From: Datisca glomerata
Lineage: Eukaryota; Streptophyta; Magnoliopsida; Cucurbitales; Datiscaceae
Reading direction: 5' to 3'
Length of the DNA: 64,000 bases
Assembly: GCA_003255025.1 (NCBI GenBank)
Contig: QANY01002371.1
Location: 1,178,001-1,242,000 of the forward strand
Both the position numbers and the translations under genes were made by a program. Shown here in pieces: positions 22,170 to 33,820 of this stretch; the stretch's first letter is position 1, and every line of letters starts with the position of its first letter. A model generated the notes under the pieces. The model made no database searches and was not told the DNA's origin. It saw only the letters and a list, made by a program, of their open reading frames with translations.

Positions 22170-22330
22170 AGTAGAAAGAGAGACAAGGAACGTGAGACGA
22201 GAGACATGGAGAGTAGCAAGGGAAATAATGACGTAGTAAAGGAACGGAAAGAGAGATCAAGAATAAAGGGAAGGGAAGGGAAGCTAGCACTTCTTGGAGA
22301 GAACAAGGAGGCTAGAGGACATTGACGTAA

Positions 22331-23546
22331 TGAAGTTGTTTTGAATAGTCTTCTTGAAGTGTTGTGTTTGATATATGTTAAACTTTATTATAAATTGGTG
22401 TAAATAATAAAAAATTACTTATATGCTCTTTCAGTTATGTTATCTAAAAATATATTGTTTGACGTACAATTTTAATATTAGTTTTACTTATGTTTGATTA
22501 ATATTTAAATAAATTAATAAATAATAATGTTGTACTAAACTTTATAATAAAAGTTTGTTTTAGTTCAATTAATAAAATTTAGGTTAAATTATAGTTTTCT
22601 GTAGCACTTTCGCTTAAAAATAGTAATGGTCCGTCACGGTCTGCCCATGTGGCTAGTAGTTTAATGTCATGTCATCTTTTTAATTTGTCCAACTATCAAG
22701 TGGTAAGTAGTTTAATGTCATGTCATCTTTTTAATTTACCTAACTGTCACGTGGTAAAATGACATGGTGTTAAAATTAACTCAACCTCCCAACCTAACCC
22801 GTTTGAAAAATTTACACTTCTAAAAGTTACCACCCAAAGCGCAGTCTTCCTACCTTAGGCGATTAGGGTTCGCGAAATCGCCCAGCCAAATGGCTCACTG
22901 TTGTGCTCGAAATCGTTTCAAAGTTTTGCTCGAGTTACTCTATGTGGTCGAAGGACTTTGAGGAGGTTGGAGCTCTCTGTTTGGAGGAAGTATATTTTCA
23001 AGTGTGGTCTTCGAGTTATGTTTTTTGAGTTTTGCTCATTGATTTTTAGAAATTAGGGTTTGAGTTCTGGTCGAGTTACCAAATCGCTCACTTAAGTTTT
23101 GCTCGAGTTACTCTTGTTTGTCGATTTTTAGAAAATTAGGGTTCGAATTTCAGAAAAATAGGGTTCGAATGTTACTTCTGTTGATTTTCAGAAAATATGC
23201 GTTACTTCTAGTCTGGTCTTCGAGTTCTGTTCTTCGAGTATTCAGAAAATATGTGTAAGGTCCTTTGTTCCCCTATTCTAGTTTTCAATTTTCCTCCTTT
23301 GCTTTCATTTAGTGGTATGCATAGCATATTGTCAATTTTCCTCCATTGTCATGTTATGTATTCATTTTCCTTTCTGCATTGCATATTGTAAGTAAAGTTT
23401 AGGCAAAAATGCATTTTTAGTTCTCCAGGTTTACATAGATTACTAAATGCTGGGTATATCTTTAGTGAACTAATGCATCTGATTCCATCTCTTAATTTTC
23501 ATTCTCTTGTATATGCATCTGATTGAGGTTTTTTTTAATTGCAGAG
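22331..23546 (+). other. Region upstream of the MULE transposase
   Basis: No coding sequence. A block AAGTAGTTTAATGTCATGTC is directly repeated at about 22655 and 22705. The part from 22850 to 23260 has several TTAGGGTT and TCGAGTT repeats and looks like the 5' leader of the transposase gene. A splice acceptor (GCAG) lies at 23541-23544, just before the ATG at 23547. Confidence 0.5.
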
Positions 23547-25419
23547 ATGACTCCATATCTATTTTCAATTCATGTGCATCATAGTGGTCAATTTGAGTGG
23601 TCCACTCCTGCAAGATACTTAGGAGTTAAAATATCTATATTTGATGACTGTGACTCGGATAAGATGAGTCTGCTAGAACTAGAGGATATGCATGATTGTT
23701 CTGGTGTTGAGTATACTACAATGTATTATGTAAATCCTGGGGAGGATATGGATTGTGGTTTGGTAGAGATAAGAACTGATAGGGATGTAATGAAAATGTG
23801 TAGGGTGGTTTCACCTGCTAGACTTATTATACATGTTTATGTCGCACATTCTCTTGAGTCTTTGTTTGTTGAGTCTTTGCTGCTGATGATTTGAATGTTG
23901 ATAATGAGAATATGCATGTTGATGATGAAAATGAAAGTGATAGTGATTACTATGAGGGGAGTAATGGTGTGGGTAGTGACAATGAATCTAATGGGAGCAG
24001 TGATAGTGATGCAAGTGTTAAGAGTATTGACTTAAATGATGTTGTAGATAGTGATTATGAGCTTAATAATAATGAATTTGATGTTGGAGGGGGTTGCACA
24101 AGAGTTTCAAATGGAGCTTGATTCTGAGGAGTTGAAATCTCCTCCTAAGTCTAATGAGAAGAATCTCGAAGTATTCGCAGAATTCATGGTTGATAATAAC
24201 ATGCACAATGTTATTTTTAAATTAGGCATGGAGTTTAAAAACATAGCTGAGTTTAAAGATGTTGTTAAGGCCCATGGTAGACAAAGTGGGTATGATTTGA
24301 AGTTTTTAAAAAATGAGGCACATAGAGTACTGATCAAGTGTATTTGGACTGGTTGTCCATGGAGATTTGATGCTTGCAAGCAATATTTTTTGAGTGGTTG
24401 TAGACCTATCGTTGGCCTTGATGCTTGCCATCTTAAAGGTCTTAATATTTTTTGAGTGGTTGTAGACCTATCGTTGGCCTTGATGCTTGCCATCTTAAAG
24501 GTCTTTGTGGAGGTCAGTTAATGGCAGTAATTGGTATTGATGGCAATGATAGTCTTTACCCCATTGCTTGGGTAGTTGTAGAGAATGAGTCAAGGAATTC
24601 TTAGAGATGGTTCATGTATTTATTACTCAGTGTTATAGGAGGCGTGGATGAGTCCAAATAGTGGACTTTTATTTTAGAACAACAAAATAGTTTGAAAGAG
24701 ATTTTGGAGGGTTATCCTACCTTTAATCACAAGTTTTGTGTTAGGCATTCATATACCAACTTCAAGATGACATGGAAGGGTAAGGTTTACAAGGATTCCA
24801 TGTGGAATGCTACAAATGTGAGTACCATTGCAAGGTTTGAGAAGGAGATGAATATGTTGAAGGAATTAGATGAAGTTGTATATACGTGGTTGAAAAATCA
24901 CCTTACCAAACATTGGGCAAATCATGCATTCAGTGTTTATCCAAAGTGTGACATGTTACTTAATAACTTTTCTGAGAGCTTCAATGCATACATCTTGAAA
25001 TTTGGTGACAAATCGATAATGGCAATGAATGAGAATACTTGAAGGACTTTGATGAATCGGATACCAGAAAAGAGGGTTGAAATTTTGAACTATGATGGTC
25101 TCATTGGTCCTAAAATTAAATTGACTTTGCAGAAGTATGTTCAGAATTATAGGAATTGTCAAGTTGTATAGAATGATGAACATAAATTTGAAGCTGATTG
25201 TGGAAGAGATATGTATGTGGTGACTTGGATGCTAGGTCTTGCAGCCGTTATAGATGGAATGTGTCCGATATTCCTTGTATGCATGTCATACAATGTATTT
25301 ACTTTATGGATAGTAACCATGATGAGTATGTTGATAAGTTCTATCATAAAGATACAATGTTGACCATTTATTCTCATTTTATACAGCCATGTAATGTTGC
25401 TAAAAATAACTGTATCTAA
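23547..25419 (+). pseudogene. Mutator-like (MULE) transposase, broken
   Basis: Plus-strand frames give, in order, an N-terminal PB1-like MULE domain (MTPYLFSIHVHHSGQFEW to about 23860), an acidic Asp/Ser/Asn-rich linker (23891-24120), the MuDR DNA-binding region (FKLGMEFKNIAEFKDVVKAH, CPWRFDA), the start of the DDE transposase (GCRPIVGLDACHLKG, GIDGNDSLYPIAW), a middle block (HKFCVRHSYTNFK) and a SWIM-type zinc finger (CSRYRWNVSDIPCMHVI). Breaks: a frameshift near 23890, loss of the usual 100 or more residues between the DNA-binding region and the catalytic block, a 62-bp tandem duplication, and two in-frame stops after it (about 24603 and 24660). The copy cannot make active transposase. Confidence 0.9.
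24382..24505 (+). repeat. 62-bp perfect tandem duplication inside the MULE DDE domain
   Basis: Units 24382-24443 and 24444-24505 are identical (AATATTTTTTGAGTGG to AAAGGTCTT). The unit encodes GCRPIVGLDACHLKG with the first catalytic Asp. At 62 bp it also shifts the reading frame. Confidence 0.95.
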
Positions 25420-25429
25420 TACTCGTTAT

Positions 25430-28080
25430 TTTTTTGCAATCAAATTGCTATTAGATATTTATTGAAAGTTAATTTTTGGTATTTACAAATTTACTCATAT
25501 ATTATAAATTTTTTGAAAATTTCCCTAATTATCTATTATTATCGAAAATTACATGATCTCCTAGAGTTTTAGTTGTATCGAAATTCATTAAATCAATTGA
25601 TAAATATAATTTATCATTATTAATTAATTAATTAATTAATTTTATTTAACTAATTATCTAATAATTAGAAAATAATAATAATTACACTTAAATCTAACTT
25701 AAGTGACATCACCTATCACATATAGGTGTAGGAAACATGCTTTGGCATCAAAACACATTTTGGTCTAACTTGGTTCGTTTTTCTATTCTTGTTCTCTGAG
25801 CTATTTCTGAGACCGAATGGATCTACATAAATAAAACTTGGAATTCAAATACTCGGTGAACTTCATAAATTTTTAACCTATTTAATCCTGACATCGTACG
25901 ACTCTACTATAAGTTCAATGTCGAATTAACTCTTGATTCATGCGCGTTACATTTTCTGTTGGTGTAAATAAATTTTATTTATTTTCACGGTCCATAAAAT
26001 ATTTTAACATAATACCCATCGTGAATATCAGTAACAAGAGCGGAATGTAAAATTATCATTTTACTACTCTTGTTATTATTTTATTAATTCTTTTATTGAC
26101 AGTGAATAAGAAAGACATTATAGTGAATTGTCTAGTACAATTCACAAGTCTTATTCAATTGCTCATTTCATCGAATATTTAGTTAAGTTAATTTATTCAC
26201 TTAGTCATCAAAAAAGCATAAAAGTAATATTGTTGTTTTCGTAATCCAACCATGAACTTTCATATCTGTGAATCACGTAACTTCTTATTTAATTAAATTA
26301 CAATCCCAACAGTCGAGATATTGTTTGTCGATTGCAACTAACCAAGTCAAGTTACGTATTCACTTCAAGATTAATGTAATTACGAAAATACCCTTAAGGT
26401 GTAACAATTAGATTTAGAGTTAGGTATACATTTTTGGGCTCTAAACTAATTTGTTACCAGTTTATTCAACATATTCATAACATGTCTAGGTCAACCATTT
26501 GAGTCTCCACTTTTATGGCTCAAGGCTAACATCCAAATGTTCAACCTAACAGTCGTTATTAGATTCTATTGTCCAGTCGATCGTATGACTGCAAATATCG
26601 TTTTGAATTATTTCAGAAGAGTTCGTCTCAAGCCGCTTTTGTCTTCACTCTTCTTTTGTTGACAATAGTTTCAGGACTTGAGTAATTTATAAGCACGCTT
26701 TAATTTAAAATATAATTTTCAATTTATTCATAAAAAATTCAGTAATACAAATGTTTGAGAAATAACTAAATACAAATAAATAGTTATTAGACGCTACTTT
26801 ATGGACATATTCTAACAATCTCGCACTTGGACTAAAGTAGGCGTATACAATCTCTTATCACTAAGCCCTCCAGATGATCATAAAAACTGCCAGGTTGTTG
26901 ACCGTCAAAATATGCGTAACCACAACGTCTCCACGCTAAACAATCTCTCTAATCAGGTGATACTTACATTCTATGTGTTTGAATCTCTTATGACTTCTAG
27001 GTTCCTTAGAATTCGCTACACCCCCATTGTTATCACAATAAAGTGTTATGGGCTTGTCAGCGTCTGGAACAACTTCCAGAGTCTTCAAGAACTTTCTAAA
27101 TCATACAGCCTCCTTTGCAGCTTCACAAGTTGCCACATGTTCAACTTCTTATACAACTGCTCCATCATTCAGGATGAACATCGATACTAAAGTGGACCTC
27201 TTGGAGTACTTATCAACTTGAAAATTGGAATCTATATACCCCGTCATATTCAAGTCACTACCTGAATACACAAACATGTAATTCTTTGTTCTCCTAAGAT
27301 ATTTAAGGATATACTTGACGGCATTCCAATATCAGGTCTAGTGCAAAGCATCGCTTACATAAGGTTTCCTACGCCAAAGGAATAGGAGGGTATCATTCTC
27401 ATATCTTCCTTTTCTTGAGGAGTATTGGGAGACTGCTCCTTGAAGAGGCCGTCTCCATGTCTAAAGGGAAGAAATCCCTTCTTGGAGTTTTGCATACTGA
27501 AAGGATCCAACACCTTATCAATATAAGATACTTAAGAAAATGTCAATTGACTGTTCTTCTAATCTCAAAAGATCTGAATGCCTAAGACAAATGTAGTTTC
27601 TCCAAGACCATTCATGCCAAATTGCTTTGCAAGCCAAAACTTAACATCAGACAATTTTCCTATATCATTCTCAATGAATAGAATATCATCTATGTATAAG
27701 ACTAGAAAAACCACATTCCCTTCGTGTATCAACTTATACACACAGGGTTCATCCACCAACTGTTCAAAATCATAGTTCTTAACAGTTTCGTCGAATCTAC
27801 CGTGACGCTTGCTTAATTCCATAAATGGACTTCTGCAGTTCGCAAACTTTTCCCTTTAGGACTTTCTCCATGAAACCATCTAGTTGAGCCATATATATGC
27901 GCTCTTCAAGGTTGTCATTCAGAAAGGTAGTCTTGACGTCCATTTGCCAAATTTCATAACCAAGGATAGCAGCAATGGATAAAATGATTTAGATGGATTA
28001 AGCATGGCTATTGGTGAGAAGGTATTCCCGTAGTATGTACCTTCCTTTTGGGTGTAGCCTTAACAACTACGTCAATTACT
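25430..28080 (-). mobile_element. Ty1/copia retrotransposon, 3' part (RT, RNase H, 3' LTR)
   Basis: On the minus strand a copia RT (28075-27565) is followed by RNase H (27560-26840). The LTR then begins at 26817 with TGTTAGAATATGTCC, right after a polypurine-like AAGTGCGAGAT tract. The outer LTR end is not clear: it lies somewhere between about 25430 and 25750, so the left boundary is a guess. The 5' half (LTR, gag, protease, integrase) is missing. Confidence 0.8.
26840..28075 (-). pseudogene. copia RT-RNase H remnant
   Basis: Minus-strand blocks in broken frames: VVKAYTQKEGTYYGNTFSPI, WQMDVKTTFLNDNLEERIYM, the catalytic LYIDDILF in 27565-27822, then RNase H blocks YCDNNGGVANSKEP and HIECKYHLIREIV. 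The YIDD aspartates are intact but the frame has several stops and shifts. The family normally has DVKTAFLNG where this copy has DVKTTFLND. Confidence 0.85.
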
Positions 28081-28089
28081 AAATTTTTG

Positions 28090-28890
28090 TTAAAACTATT
28101 AGGTGAAAGAAAAGAAAAACACTTTACAAATATATAAATTAACATTATATATGTAACTCCAACCAATTTAGTTCACCGCCTTAAATGTTTGTAACAAGAG
28201 CAATATTTTATAGTTTTATATTGCACAATGTTACTATAATAAGACAGTGCACGTCACATATTTCATGTCATAGTTAAAAAATTATTTTTCCTTTTTTAAG
28301 TTTGTTGTTTACACTTGGCGTATAGGTCATAAACTGTCAATTCATAATAGTGATAAGACTATAATACTGCATAGTTTGACATTATATTCAAACTCACACT
28401 CAAATATCATATATGATTCGTTAGTTGATCAACTGACAATTTAGAATTGTGATAAGAACTATAATATTGTAGAGGATAACAGTATATTCAAACTCACACT
28501 TAAAAAATAGAATAAGGAGAGTATTTATAAGTAACCTATTTTATATAATACTATTGGAATAATATTATTATTCAAAAACATGAAAAAAGCCAACAATAAA
28601 AAATAAAATGAAAGAAAAATAGACATTTGGACATCAATTCAAATAATAGTCATTGAGTACCCATTAGGATACGCATATCTTAATAAATATTACCCATACA
28701 CACCTATTAAATTTAACATAAGTATAAGTAAGGTTTGAGTAGTAAGAATTTAAGATAGATATTTAATGGGTATTCCCACACTTTACTCAAACTCACTCAT
28801 TATCATCTCTATCGGCGCCTTTGGCTCGAGAGCTCACCGACTATCAATTGGACTTGAAATTCAAAGAAGCCAAGGCAGAATCCGAAGTGA
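28090..28890. other. AT-rich spacer with direct repeats
   Basis: No gene. A block of about 70 bp at about 28335-28405 recurs at about 28432-28502 (AACTG-CAATT, GTGATAAGA, TATATTCAAACTCACACT), a diverged tandem pair with a period near 97 bp. A short inverted pair with ATGGGTAT and ATACCCAT lies at about 28660-28775. Confidence 0.5.
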
Positions 28891-28899
28891 AAATCAGAG

Positions 28900-29184
28900 A
28901 TGTCATGTTTCCAACTCGCATATAATGGGTGGAAACCCAACAACAATGGGTTATTTGATGAGGAAAATATGGTTAATCTTACTATAAATCTTCTCAATGG
29001 AACTAGTTTATATAGAACACATCTCTTTCTTTCTAGTTGCATTCCTTCAAAATATGCATACGAGGTTTTGTGGAAACATTCACATGTATTAGTGCTAAGT
29101 GTTTTGGGAAATCCATTAGTGGAACAATATTTAAGGATTGTAGTTGATATGTTTAAGAGAGAGAACATGAACCAGAGAGAGTGA
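28900..29184 (+). pseudogene. hAT-type (DUF659-like) transposase fragment
   Basis: The plus frame reads CFQLAYNGWKPNNNG, then VNLTINLLNGTSLYRTHLFL and SKYAYEVLWK. The spacing G-W, N-L-hydrophobic, N-G-T-S-L-Y and E-V-L-W resembles the DUF659 region of plant hAT-derived proteins (DGW, NF-V, G-T-F-KS). No other hAT block is found next to it, so it is a fragment. The likeness is by eye, and an alternative origin is possible. Confidence 0.45.
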
Positions 29185-29189
29185 GAGAC

Positions 29190-30990
29190 CCATTTTCGAT
29201 GTTCATAGGATTAGTGTTAAAATAATTTTGTTTGATATTAAAATTGTAATTGCATTATAAGTTATGATTGCTCATATTTCCTGCTGCAATTAAATTGTCT
29301 CAAAAGATTGTCAACTAAGCTTGCATCTCAATTTAAGGACCGCATTAAAAACATGTTAGTTCAATTATAAGATGATTACAAATAAGGATAGCAGCGAACT
29401 AAACATGATCTTAGAGAAAAAAAGCATTGGATCATAGTTGTCGATTTCATCACATGGTCATTCTGTTTTTTTAAATGGAAACATTTCAAATACTTCAAAT
29501 ATTTAGATATTCATTTCAGAAAATTAAAAAATATATATTTATATGCAATATGATAATATATGCATAAAACTGAAGTTCAATTCGATTTAAAAAGTTTTAT
29601 ATTTCAAACGGAATCGAACCAAATTATAATAAAGCGATGTCATTTTGTATAACAGTTCACACATTCCCCTTCCTTCTAACATGCCATTTTATGTAAGTAT
29701 AAAGGCTTCACTTAGGGTTTTTCTTTGCATTTTCATTTCAGTTTCTTCCCCCCTCCCCCTTAAGCCTTCAAGCGACGACTGACTTTCCTCCCCATCTCTG
29801 TCGTCTGTGAGCGATGTTTGTGAGCTGGGATCGGGAGCAGCGACGACAAGCAGTGCGATCTCCTCCCCATCTCCGCTAGTTTGATTCTTGTTTATGGTTC
29901 TCTTTCTCCTTCCCTCCCTCGTGTTTCTCTTTCTCCCTTCGTGTTTCTCTTTTTCCTTCTCTGATTTGTTAGGATTTCTGAGTTTTGTATTCCTTCTGAG
30001 TTCTGCATTTTGGGTTTGAGATTAGGGTTTATGAACAAACAATCTTGGTGTTCTGGGTTACAATGAGCAAACAATCTCTACGTTCATTTGTTAAGATTTC
30101 TGAGTTCTGTGATTAGGGCTTGAGATTAGGGTTTCTGAGTAAACAATCTATGCGTTTTGGGCTATATTGAGCAAGCAATCTTTGCGTTCCTTCTTTAGTA
30201 TTTTTGAGTTCTGTGTTTAAGGTTGTTGGTGATTCTGCGTCAATGTTGAACTTCGGCTAAAAACAAAACTGTACAGGTACTGTGAAACCGTAGAACTGAA
30301 CCGAACCGCAAGTCACAATTCAATGCGGTTCATATACGATTCACGGTTCGGTAAATATACCGAACCAAAAGTTTTGATTCGGTTTATTTTTTTATTCGTG
30401 TAGGTAACAACAAGATAACCTCCATTCGACAGGTTTCTTCTTCCCGCGAAGGATGTTTGAGACCCTCATTCCCACCATTTTTTCCTCGTCCAACCTTAAT
30501 TCCCTTCATTTTTACATATTATTTTGCCTATATAAACAACTTCTTCAATTCCCTCAATTTTAGAGCTAAATTCTCTCAGCAAACCAGCTATCATTCTGTA
30601 ACCATGCAACAACAATTTTCTTCTTCTTCTCATCACTTGTGCGAGAACGATCTCCCATGACAAAATCATCTACCACAATCACTATGCATTAACCGATGTT
30701 TTTTTCTTTTTTTGAAACTCTGTCTAGCAACATGCTATTTGAGAAAATATATCATCATTGTCTTCCTTAAGGTATGGCCAACAAGTAGTTCAACGGTGAA
30801 TAAGTAGTTCAACGGTGCCACTGTAGATTAATTACTCATTTAAAAATTTAATGAAAATAATGAACCCCAATAGACGTTTTATGGGTGTTCAAATTTTGGA
30901 ATAGTAAAATATGTAGATATTTTGAGTGAGAGATCTTCTAGTTCATTTTAATAGTAAAAATGTGATTAATGAGCTACTATCCAACATGAA
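29190..30990. other. Spacer with promoter-like segment and short repeats
   Basis: No recognised protein. At 29990-30200 a block of roughly 110 bp (TTCTGAGTTCTG, GAGATTAGGGTTT, GAGCAA-CAATCT-GCGTT) occurs about twice as a tandem pair. An AACCGAACCG-type simple repeat lies at 30290-30390. CTATATAAAC at about 30530 looks like a TATA box and is followed by an ATG at 30603 opening only 18 codons. This may be the start of a lost gene or of a non-coding transcript. Confidence 0.4.
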
Positions 30991-30999
30991 TGAGTTAGA

Positions 31000-33215
31000 G
31001 ACTAAAGTTACCTTGTATAGAAAGAGATAGATTGTGACTACAAGGGCAGAGCCAAGACTTGAGTTCAGTGAGGTCACTGATTCCGCTCATGTTTCTGTTT
31101 AAAATATTTTTTAGCGCACGCACATGCACATTTATATGATAGAGAGAATGAGAAATACTAAGATATAAAACCGTAAGCAAGCAATCTTCCATTGTAGAAA
31201 TCACAAAAATTGCATTTATCCTCGACGACTTTTCATATTTTGAAAGTGTTGTATGATTGTTTCATTTTCAATAGTATAAAATTCATCTTGTTGAATGTAG
31301 TAACCAATCAATCATCCATTGTAGAAAATATCCTTTGTACTGAGGCAGTTGCAATTTGTAATATCAATGCTAGTTTTATTAGTAGATAGACTAATTGATA
31401 CACAATATTTATCTTCGCCTCTACTAACTTTCTAACAAAACACCAATCCTTTCATTTCTGAAAATTTAGGGCTTGTGCACATATCAATAATATAAAATTC
31501 AAGTTGGTCATGAAGTTTCATGAGATCTGTTGAAGTAAAATCATATGGATATAAGTGAGCAAGATATAACAACTTTTGTTTGTCAAAAACAGAGAATGAA
31601 TCACTCAGATTCAAACAAGACAAACATTTCACTACTCACCTTAAGTTCTTAAAGTTGTATATCAATGACATTGTAAAACAACTCAACCTGATAATAATGC
31701 ATATACATAACCTGAGTCAGAGGGGCTTTACGTCGTGATCTTCTTAGAACCACATAACATTCATTCATATTTTGACACCAAGATACCATGTTTCTCACAA
31801 AATACTTAATTCTAGCCATCATCCCTCATCATCTGCAATCGTTTTTTTTGCCACCTTAATTAACATGTGTATGGAGTTTACAATGTCTTGACCTTTTCTT
31901 TGCGAGGCCTGTGATAACTCATTTATGACTCCTAATTTTGTTTTGATAAAATAAATAGTGAATGCAAACTCAGAAGATTGAATTAAATCTATCAAAGTAC
32001 GTGCTTCAGTTCTTTGATCTGTCTCTAGTTCTTCACCGGTCATAAACTATAGAGGAAACCATCAAATCACATTAATAAGTGAATGATAATGGAATCCCCA
32101 ATATATATCCCCAGCTCGTTGGTAACTAGTTTCTTTTTACTCTCAAAGAAAATCTCGACACTTACAAGATGCTCCAACCATATTCACCAAATTAGCCTTG
32201 GAGACCAAAAGAGTAGAAACGCTGGTTTTAGTGACAAAGAAAATCTCGACGTTTAAAGATTTGAGACCATTGATTTCACCTTATATATTATTAATTCACA
32301 TAACCTTGACCACACATTCATGATGAACACAACTCATGTGTAAAAAGTAAGGACTCAATGGCTGCTTTTAGTGACAAAGTAGTAGTACTAGCAATATGGA
32401 CAATACTAATAAATCGTTCAATTATGAACCCTCTTTTAACCACATAACCTAAAAAACAACCATTTGTTCCTTGGTAGACACATCATGAGACTCATCAATT
32501 AAAATTCTCCCCAAGATAAAAAATGATGGCATTGGTCGTTTACGTAGCAATTGCATTTACAATATCTTTCTGAATGTCGTGAGCCACCATCTTCTGATTT
32601 TTTGGGCTATTTTCTAATATGACATTTTTCAAGTCTTTGTTGTTATAGCAATAAGCTGCACAAGTTTAAGAAAATTATCTTTGTTTAGGGGACTAAATGA
32701 TTCATCATGGCCAAGAATATGTTGTCCTTGGTGAAGAATATCTCTTATTCATTAGTTTGACACATCTAAGCGAATGCGATAGATTCGTTTTGCTTGATAT
32801 GTTTATGCACAATTAATATGTTGTTCTTGTTTCATCAAATCTTCACACTTCTTCCTAGCTTGGTTATGAGCCCTATTAAAATTTCCAACATGAATGTCAA
32901 ACTATCCTTTTTATTCCAAGCATAGAAACCATCCTATGTAAAAGAATCCCCACATGATTACTTTCTATCGGTCGTTTCAAATATATAACAACATAAGCAA
33001 AATGTTGTATCTTTCTCTATATTTTATTTCAATCAATTGGCATATTGTAAGGGTTAAATCGAAGATTCCTTCTCCCCATTAATTTCTGAGGAAACTTATG
33101 ATTGAAAGGCTGACAAGGGCCATTATGAATAAGCTTTTCTTACTTCATCTTTGATGGTAAATGTTTCAAATCGACCTAAAGACAACGTTGTTTAGAACTA
33201 GAAGAAGGTTGTGAA
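31000..33215 (-). pseudogene. hAT transposase of the TTF/ZMYM type, decayed
   Basis: Minus-strand blocks in order: NGPCQPFNHKFPQKLMGRR (TTF-type zinc finger region, about 33120), CGQGYVN (family GQGYDGASN) at about 32315, SSEFAFTIYFIKTKLGVIN and LSQASQRKGQDIVNSIHMLI (31819-32043), CLSCLNLSDSFSVFDKQKLL with HLYPYDFTSTDLMKLHDQLE (31432-31632), and VYLLIKLALILQIATASVQR (the hAT dimerisation block, about 31300). This covers nearly a whole transposase of the TTF-type zinc finger/hAT dimerisation family. Stops and frameshifts are dense. No TIRs were assigned. Confidence 0.8.
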
Positions 33216-33820
33216 TGTGAACCCACCCATTTTTTTTTCTTTTGAATTTTTGTTCATTCAGCATAAATCAGATTCCTAATAAACAATCAGTCACAAATCA
33301 GATTCCTAAGAATAATGTTATCAATTATCAGATTTTTAAGATAAATCATATTCAACCAAAAAAATAGATTCTTAAGATAAAATTCTATCAAGTATCAATA
33401 ATTCTATATATCAATTTTCAAACACCAACTACTGTTAACCAGTGCAAGCTTTTTCTTCAGCAACGATATCCTAGGTTTCCCTTTTATGATGGTGTAAACA
33501 GAGATTCAGAGATTGCAAAAGGATTTATAGTTCAAAGAAAGCTTTTTGGTAAGATTTATCAAAGCCAACACTAACAACAATTGAATTTTGAGGAACCCAT
33601 TGAGGCATTAATGAAAATGATTCTACACAACGACAGCTTGATTAGATTTTGATCAAGCTCAACAACTCTCCCAACCACTCATCATTGATTAGTAATTTCT
33701 CAAATGACTTCAATCAAACAAACAAAACGATAATAAAAGGTAGAGAGTGAGATAGGCAAGAATCGAAACCTGGAAGTTGGAAACATAGAGAGAGAGAGAG
33801 AGAGATGATTTGGGGATTTT

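Larger units (their letters stand above)
15829..22330 (-). mobile_element. L1-type LINE retrotransposon, decayed and split by a DNA transposon
   Basis: On the minus strand the order is ORF1-like region (22170-21720), endonuclease (about 21580-20700), reverse transcriptase (20700-17590, interrupted at 20315-18546), zf-RVT domain (17530-17039), RNase H (16380-16120) and a poly(A) end (T run at about 15829). The 5' limit near 22330 is approximate. Stops and frameshifts occur in every domain. The LINE ran toward the GRF gene and ends about 0.7 kb past its stop codon. Confidence 0.9.
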
